The translations under genes were made by a program, and so were the position numbers. From contig JAQJVL010000002.1 of the NCBI GenBank assembly GCA_035578905.1, positions 2,021,229 to 2,085,228 on the forward strand: a stretch of 64,000 bases of DNA, in the 5' to 3' direction. Source of the DNA: Stictocephala bisonia (taxonomy: Eukaryota > Arthropoda > Insecta > Hemiptera > Membracidae). Positions 60,701 to 64,000 of the stretch are shown here, piece after piece. Position 1 is the first letter of the stretch. Each line of letters starts with the position of its first letter. The notes beneath the pieces were generated by a model. That model searched no databases. It was not told the DNA's origin and worked only from the letters and a program-made list of their open reading frames with translations.

Positions 60701-63700
60701 CATCATTATATAGTATGTCCTCAAGTTTCAAGAAGTGTGTTATATGAAATTGTGACAGAATATTTGAAGTACTGAGAGTTATGCTTACGCTAGGTTCCCA
60801 AAATGCTGATGGAAAATCACAAAACAAATGTTTGGTGAGAATTACAAAAACAAGCTTTTAACCAGATCTCTCACATTCATAGATCATTAGAATCGTGATG
60901 GTTACGGTTTTTAAAACCAAATCGTCACAGTGATAGACTCATTATGAATATCAGCTGCTTTCACGTCCTTAGCGTTACGAAAACTTATCACAACATGTGT
61001 TTTACAGTTGGCGGCATTTTTAATCTCAGGATGAATTTTAAACAGTCATAAGTGGCCTAAAATATGGTCGAATGGATCCGCAACGGCGGCTATGGCTTGC
61101 CAACAGATATTAGTACCAGCACGCATGTGCTGAACGCCGACCGCAGCGCTACAGCGGCGGGATTCCAAAACGGTACTTACTTTAAAAACACGCCTGATAA
61201 TTTAATTACATTGTTGATAAAATTACCCATTTATTTTAAACATTCACTGCTGGTAAGTGTGACCACAGTATAAACACCCAGTAGTGACACTCCAATAAAA
61301 AAATTTGCTACAAGTGATGACAAAAAACCCTACAAAAAACCGCACTAGCGATCATAGTGAAGGGAGCAGGAAAGTGAGTATTTTTGCTTTGTATTTACAT
61401 CCATAGCTGTTATAAGTAAATGTCAAACAATCTGTCATAACCTTTTTCTATTGATATATTCCACTTATTTGCAAGACACAATGCAAAACAACTGTATTAG
61501 GGTGTGTTGTATGCTCCTGCCATTAGGATAGCTAGCGTCCTACTAGGCCCACAGCATTGTCGCTACTGGGTGTTTTATACTAAGGCGTGACTCTACCGCA
61601 TTGTGTTTGACACTAGTCAACATCAAATTCAGTATTTTGCATGGTGTAATTTCACAAAATTTTCCTAATAATAATAATGAGCTTTGTACTATCTTACTGA
61701 CACTTTTGTTTATCCCAGTAAATTATCTCATATCTATATGTATGGTAATAATAATAATAATAATAATGTTTTTATTGACGGTAACACCATTTTACAAATA
61801 TAAGTACATAAACAAATAGTTTATTAATTTGGTGAAGGGGAAGATGCGTTTTTGATGGCGATGATCTTCTAATAACTACCCTATGTATATAAGTGCATGG
61901 AGGGCCATGACCACCAAATAGTTAGGTGGAAGAGCCATTAAATATGAAAATTAGTTGAATTGATCAAATCTTAAACGCCAATAATTAAACAGACAGCGCA
62001 TTTGAACTGACATGACAAAAATATTATACTTCAAGCATTTCAATAACCCACCTTGACTTTTAAATCATTCTGCTTAAACCATAACAGTTACACTCAGGTA
62101 TGGGCAACCAGCAGCCCCCAGGTAATATTAGGTTATATTTGTTAGGGAGGAATGCAATAACTGTACACCTATTCCGGTAACGTCTCATCCACACAGTTTA
62201 CTTCGATTTTTGGAAACACATACAGTACATTTGTGATGCACATAGCTTCTCAACATAAAAATTAACTTTAAATTATAAAACCAACCACCTAAAAAATCAG
62301 ATAACCATCTCCAAGATCTGCTAAAGGTGGCAACCACTACATTCAATAAGGTGACCATCCGTCCCGCTTTGTAGGGTGTCGTCCCAATCCTAATGTTTAC
62401 TTGAGGGATGCCGTTACGTCCCACTTTGAAAATTTAGGGAAACTTCATATATATTAACTCCAAATATACAGATCAATAATTTAAAGTATAAGTTATTGTG
62501 TAAGTAAACAACATGTAAACTATAACTGGTATTCTATCCTCACATATACAGACTGTAGGGTTTGATATATCCTTCAAAATTGTAGAGTGGCAACCACATG
62601 CTACAGTGTCTTAGACTTATTAAGGGTTTTTGAAGTTTTTGAAATACAAATGCAGAACTTTGGCTCTGTTTTGTTCCCAGCCAATAAGCTATTACATAGT
62701 AGCATTAATTTTAGTAGATTTTAATTAATTAAAAATCATTGATAAAAGGAAGAATAACTCATTTATTCCTATTTCTGTTAAATCTTGTCTAAAAATACAT
62801 TAATGAAGTCGATTAAGCTCATAGTTCATATGAATACAGACTTTTTTTAGATGTCCGCTTATTGATGTATGTACATCTCAATGAATTACTTGTTCAGTCC
62901 TTGCCTTAGTTTAAACAGTGAACGCAGCCCTTAAAGAAGTGGGCTCAAACTTCGGTGCCTAAGGCTTTAGACAGTAGGGTGCAAAGTCTAAGGTACCAAT
63001 ACCAATACCAAACTGAGCTAACGGTTGTTACTTCACTTTATGAAGAGACCTGCGGGCCCATATGAACTGTCAGGGACGTTATTTAAAAAAAGTTATTACA
63101 GTAAAAAATTTGTTACATACTACACTTGTTTCATTTGTTGTTTACTATTTTTTTTCACTTAGACACGAATCACCATCATCATCTGATACTACATGTGTTG
63201 TGTATCTAACCAGTGATTACTTCATTTGGATATGTTCTAAAATATAAAAAATTTGAATTTACAGTGTATTTATTGCAGTGTTAGAATTGATTTTGTATAT
63301 TTTGAAAGTTGTCACTTGACACTAACTTTAACAGTGTTGAAAATGTGACAATGATTGTGAATTTAGATTTTACTCAGAAGTGAATTTAGGTCAATTGGCA
63401 AACAAATTGTTAGAACAAATAACTGTAAATATTACTTCAAATATTTCATAAATTTTTGTTAGTACTGTAGCTTTATTTTTTTGTTATTAACATTTTTGTT
63501 ACAATTTCACACCCAGACACAGAATTCAACTAAAATTACACATTATTTTAAAGATCAGGAAGTGGTGGATTGTTTTAGAGCTACATTTTCTCTCCTATAA
63601 GTTCTCACACACCTTCAGAATTAGTTTAGAACCAAAACACATGTATTGATTTAAAATAAAAATGTAGAAAGAATGTACATTTTTAGCAAACTTACCTATT

Positions 63701-63777
63701 CGCTATAAATTTGCGAACAGCATTCAGATTCCCGTACTGAACAGATCTGTGCAAGTTGGCTACAAGAATGAGGTCAT
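48905..63777 (-). CDS. FANK1: FANK1-like ankyrin repeat gene (5' end outside the window)
   Basis: Six minus-strand exons join in phase: 63777-63696, 60137-60021, 58745-58644, 54933-54806, 51127-50922 and 49003-48905. They give about 243 residues of consecutive ankyrin repeats. The order and odd details fit FANK1 (fibronectin type III and ankyrin repeat domains 1): LHRSVQYGNLNAV at the first repeat, then TALMEAAAHGQ, LLLERGASWNTQD, GCTAVHYAVD, GWTPLLRG and VLINAGVDV. In vertebrates FANK1 is a testis-enriched protein linked to spermatogenesis and ciliated cells. The length from the first repeat to the stop also fits. The FN3 domain should lie past 64000. The gene-name call is from remembered family sequence, not a search. 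Confidence 0.75.
49225..49270 (+). repeat. Stub of the 36-bp minisatellite
   Basis: A CA-rich stretch (49180-49225) is followed by CACTGTACGTGCATGGGTGG and GTGGATGGGTAA, one unit of the family at 6573 and 25976, then a T-run. Confidence 0.6.
49271..49924 (-). other. Intron of the FANK1-like gene, nothing recognised
   Basis: The minus-strand frame 49639-49863 has no recognisable domain. Confidence 0.35.
49925..50095 (-). mobile_element. SINE family B head fragment
   Basis: It matches the 5' half of the minus-strand copy at 45495-45930: AACGTGGACACC, ACACTTGGCTCCCAAGTGGC and related blocks. The 3' module is missing. Confidence 0.55.
50335..50605 (-). mobile_element. SINE family B, degraded
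   Basis: It shares TTACTAAGGTCAACAG, ATTAATAGCCCAGAAGCC and TTTACAGCTAATTGACAAGC with the minus-strand copy at 45495-45930. Confidence 0.55.
50922..51127 (-). CDS. FANK1: FANK1-like exon (ankyrin repeats 5-6)
   Basis: The acceptor GGATGTTACAG precedes it and the donor ATA|GTAAGT follows. It encodes VVLGSEASVLGVLINAGVDV, then LRRDGHGQSGLLLAVLTHRL, then VVTRMLLDAGALEEDPQQLV SIAAAQGDI. The second repeat keeps the helix pattern but shows SGLLLAV in place of TPLMVA. Confidence 0.82.
51751..54221 (-). mobile_element. CR1/Jockey-like non-LTR retrotransposon, 5' truncated, inserted in (GA)n
   Basis: The minus-strand element holds the end of the endonuclease region and linker (HAPLITKRLTKRPAPWINES, in 54260-53754), then, after frameshifts near 53760 and 53650, the reverse transcriptase (53679-52090, 529 codons). 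Visible blocks are SNAVGADSLPIKFL, RPIRILPALSKCLE, LFDSSKAFDCV (motif A Asp kept), GVPQGSVLGPLLF and FYADDLQIY (catalytic YADD). The 3' end has AATAAA (tttatt near 51771) and short CATTT repeats. (GA)n lies on both sides (51723-51751 and 54222-54239). It sits in a FANK1-like intron on the same strand. Two frameshifts and missing ORF1 make it defective. Confidence 0.85.
52090..53679 (-). pseudogene. Reverse transcriptase ORF of the truncated retrotransposon
   Basis: This uninterrupted stretch of 529 codons covers the fingers, palm and thumb plus the C-terminal region ending RYGVEVKGHLMRDL and a stop. Approximate positions within it: motif A 160-167, VPQGSVLGP 218-226, YADD 248-251. The catalytic aspartates are present. 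The first Met is not the native start; the upstream part of the protein is in two other frames. Confidence 0.85.
54240..54805 (-). other. FANK1-like intron, nothing recognised
   Basis: Intron DNA between the retrotransposon insertion and the next exon. No repeat partner was found. Confidence 0.4.
54806..54933 (-). CDS. FANK1: FANK1-like exon (ankyrin repeats 4-5)
   Basis: The acceptor AAATATGTAG precedes it and the donor G|GTAAAA follows. An alternative donor three bases earlier (GTGGTA) would drop one Gly, but the helix spacing favours keeping it. It encodes VGCTAVHYAVDTSQIAMVEL, then AVASGANLDIADSCGWTPLL RG. GCTAxHxA and GWTPLxR are the FANK1-like marks. Confidence 0.82.
54934..55804 (-). 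other. FANK1-like intron, nothing recognised
   Basis: AT-rich, with a short C-run near 55637. No element was assigned. Confidence 0.4.
55805..55855 (-). mobile_element. SINE family C head, relic
   Basis: On the minus strand, CTGACTTAGTGGTTAAGGCT is followed by TTCGAACTGGAGAGTCC, resembling the tRNA-like head of the 22050 SINE. It is short and decayed. Confidence 0.35.
55856..57099. other. FANK1-like intron, nothing recognised
   Basis: The 73-codon plus-strand frame at 56370-56591 has no recognisable domain. The rest is AT-rich. Confidence 0.35.
57100..57720 (-). pseudogene. Non-LTR retrotransposon C-terminal fragment
   Basis: The minus-strand translation, with stops, reads KYLGIIFHAQLSWSQHVEF, then IKKIRKYFFAFKQISEIL, then QSLLYFGIIAWGGVSCSVL, then PLFIAQKRILKIAFNKKSR FP. 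This is the post-YADD region (KxLGxxxxxxLxWxxHV, YGxxxWG, QKRxLKxI) of Jockey/CR1-like elements. It is decayed, and a different lineage from the copy at 51751-54221. Confidence 0.7.
57864..58158 (+). mobile_element. tRNA-derived SINE family A, full length with A-rich tail
   Basis: GGTAGCGTAGTTGGTT (A box) and AGTTCGATCCC (B box) are followed by the same body as 32613-32880. The 3' module is ATCTTGACGATCGGCGTCTT, and then AATAAATA and a run of A residues. It is the best-preserved copy of the family here. Confidence 0.85.
58159..58643 (-). other. FANK1-like intron, nothing recognised
   Basis: A GC-richer block (GATGACCCGCCCGCGGGCCA) lies near 58482. No element was assigned. Confidence 0.35.
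58644..58745 (-). CDS. FANK1: FANK1-like exon (ankyrin repeat 3)
   Basis: The acceptor TTGGTAATAG precedes it and the donor AG|GTCTGT follows. It encodes FTGRTALMEAAAHGQVEVAS, then LLLERGASWNTQD. A full ankyrin repeat core, GRTALMEAAAHGQVEVASLLLERGA, is visible (split here as two blocks). GASW is also found at this place in vertebrate FANK1. Confidence 0.85.
58837..59300 (-). repeat. Interspersed repeat T, copy 4
   Basis: It begins ACTTTCTCCCATATGCATAA and runs through AAGTATTGCGATCGTCC and GGAGACCAAATGGATGGATC. It is the same orientation as copy 3. The matching far end (AGTTTGTGCCAG) appears only at 59663, so about 300 bp near 59370-59650 may be inserted or unrelated sequence. Confidence 0.65.
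60021..60137 (-). CDS. FANK1: FANK1-like exon (ankyrin repeat 2)
   Basis: The donor AG|GTAAGT follows 60021. The acceptor is taken as GATGGACAG before 60137, the only choice I see that fits the phase from 63696-63777. It encodes PYALDSYTQLGKPTITTSSN, then PQITALLLNAGATNDLPA. The second half is a clear ankyrin end (ITALLLNAGA). A start codon at 60154-60152 is in frame, so an internal transcription start is an alternative. Confidence 0.65.
60256..61197. mobile_element. Fold-back mariner derivative with about 265-bp inverted ends
   Basis: TA flanks both ends (60254-60255 and 61198-61199). The left arm (60256-60520) begins CGAGGCGTGTTTTTAAAGTT and the right arm (about 60935-61197) is its reverse complement, ending AAAAACACGCCTGA. 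The centre holds a broken mariner transposase N-terminus on the plus strand: MEAADIHREICEVY, a stop, then further HTH-like pieces. Both arms carry the start of that transposase, so the right arm is an inverted duplicate of the 5' end. Confidence 0.75.
61198..62947 (-). other. FANK1-like intron, nothing recognised
   Basis: An (AAT)n tract lies at 61747-61768. The 79-codon minus-strand frame at 62185-62424 has no domain. Confidence 0.35.
62948..63105 (+). mobile_element. SINE family C, decayed copy
   Basis: CCTAAGGCTTTAGACAGTAG and ACTGAGCTAACGGTTGTTAC followed by TGCGGGCCCATATGAAC align with the 22050-22275 copy. The B box is disrupted by a CAATAC duplication. Confidence 0.55.
63696..63777 (-). 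CDS. FANK1: FANK1-like exon (ankyrin repeat 1), first in the window
   Basis: The acceptor TTCCTATTTCAG precedes 63777 and the donor AG|GTAAGT follows 63696. Read in the frame set by the next exon it gives DDLILVANLHRSVQYGNLNA, then VRKFIAN. The codon for the first D needs one base from an upstream exon beyond 64000. The open frame continues upstream to 63904, but the strong acceptor suggests that part is intron. Confidence 0.75.
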
Positions 63778-64000
63778 CTGAAATAGGAACATAAACAGAA
63801 TTTTCAAACGCAAAATTACGCCAGATATCCAAGATGGGATTCAGTAATTCTATGTATTGACCAAGCCTTACACTACTGTAGTAATGAAATACAAACAAAT
63901 TCACATAAAAAAGACATTTTATTATTTCAGAAATATATATTATACAGAGTAAATATTATACATATTGGTCTGGGAACTTAACCAATTACGCTTCTATAAA
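63778..64000 (-). other. FANK1-like intron running off the window
   Basis: The upstream exons, including the expected fibronectin type III domain, are not in this window. Confidence 0.5.

Noticed and set aside
63778..63904. Upstream extension of the first FANK1-like exon to a Met at 63904
   Set aside because: A strong acceptor (TTCCTATTTCAG) at 63778 separates it, and the extension does not look like an ankyrin or FN3 segment.
1..64000. CRISPR array, bacterial operon or viral genome
   Set aside because: No regularly spaced repeat-spacer structure and no prokaryotic gene layout is present. All multi-exon coding sequence and repeats fit an animal genome, and I saw no recognisable viral gene.

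Overview
This window is eukaryotic nuclear DNA: intron-rich, AT-rich and crowded with transposable elements. GT-AG exons of two animal genes, tRNA-derived SINEs, non-LTR retrotransposons, Helitrons and Tc1/mariner- and hAT-type MITEs all point to an insect. The transporter resembles arthropod carcinine/organic-cation transporters. A hemipteran-like genome is possible, but I cannot fix the species from the sequence.

Plus strand, 4.3-45.4 kb: one complete SLC22-family (major facilitator superfamily) transporter gene. I rebuilt it exon by exon with consistent splice phases. It has ten coding positions and encodes about 620 residues. Two alternative first coding exons (4266-4590 and 9237-9544) come from a local duplication. 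They differ almost only in the outer half of transmembrane segment 1. An alternative C-terminus is also encoded: a short form ending at 44805 or a spliced form ending at 45368.

Minus strand, 48.9 kb to beyond 63.8 kb: the ankyrin-repeat part of a FANK1-like gene (fibronectin type III and ankyrin repeat protein). Six exons chain in phase, including a small last exon at 48905-49003 with an AATAAA about 50 bases downstream. The 5' part, where the FN3 domain is expected, lies past the right edge. The two genes converge tail to tail about 3.5 kb apart.

Most of the rest is mobile or repetitive DNA inside introns. There are Helitron-like elements at 15.2, 16.5-17.7, 26.8 and 33.7 kb, including a head-to-tail pair with exact termini between a single A and T. 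Two SINE families have different heads but the same 3' module, and a third tRNA-derived SINE is also present. Several MITEs have long or perfect inverted repeats (0.3, 1.3, 3.6, 11.6, 11.8, 29.2, 35.9, 38.6, 41.4, 42.8 and 60.3 kb). A truncated CR1/Jockey-like retrotransposon at 51.75-54.22 kb sits inside a (GA)n tract, and other non-LTR fragments are scattered. There are two minisatellites: a 32-bp unit with a higher-order 127-bp period, and a 36-bp unit arranged as a large inverted array. I see no prokaryotic-style genes, CRISPR arrays, rRNA or intact tRNA genes.
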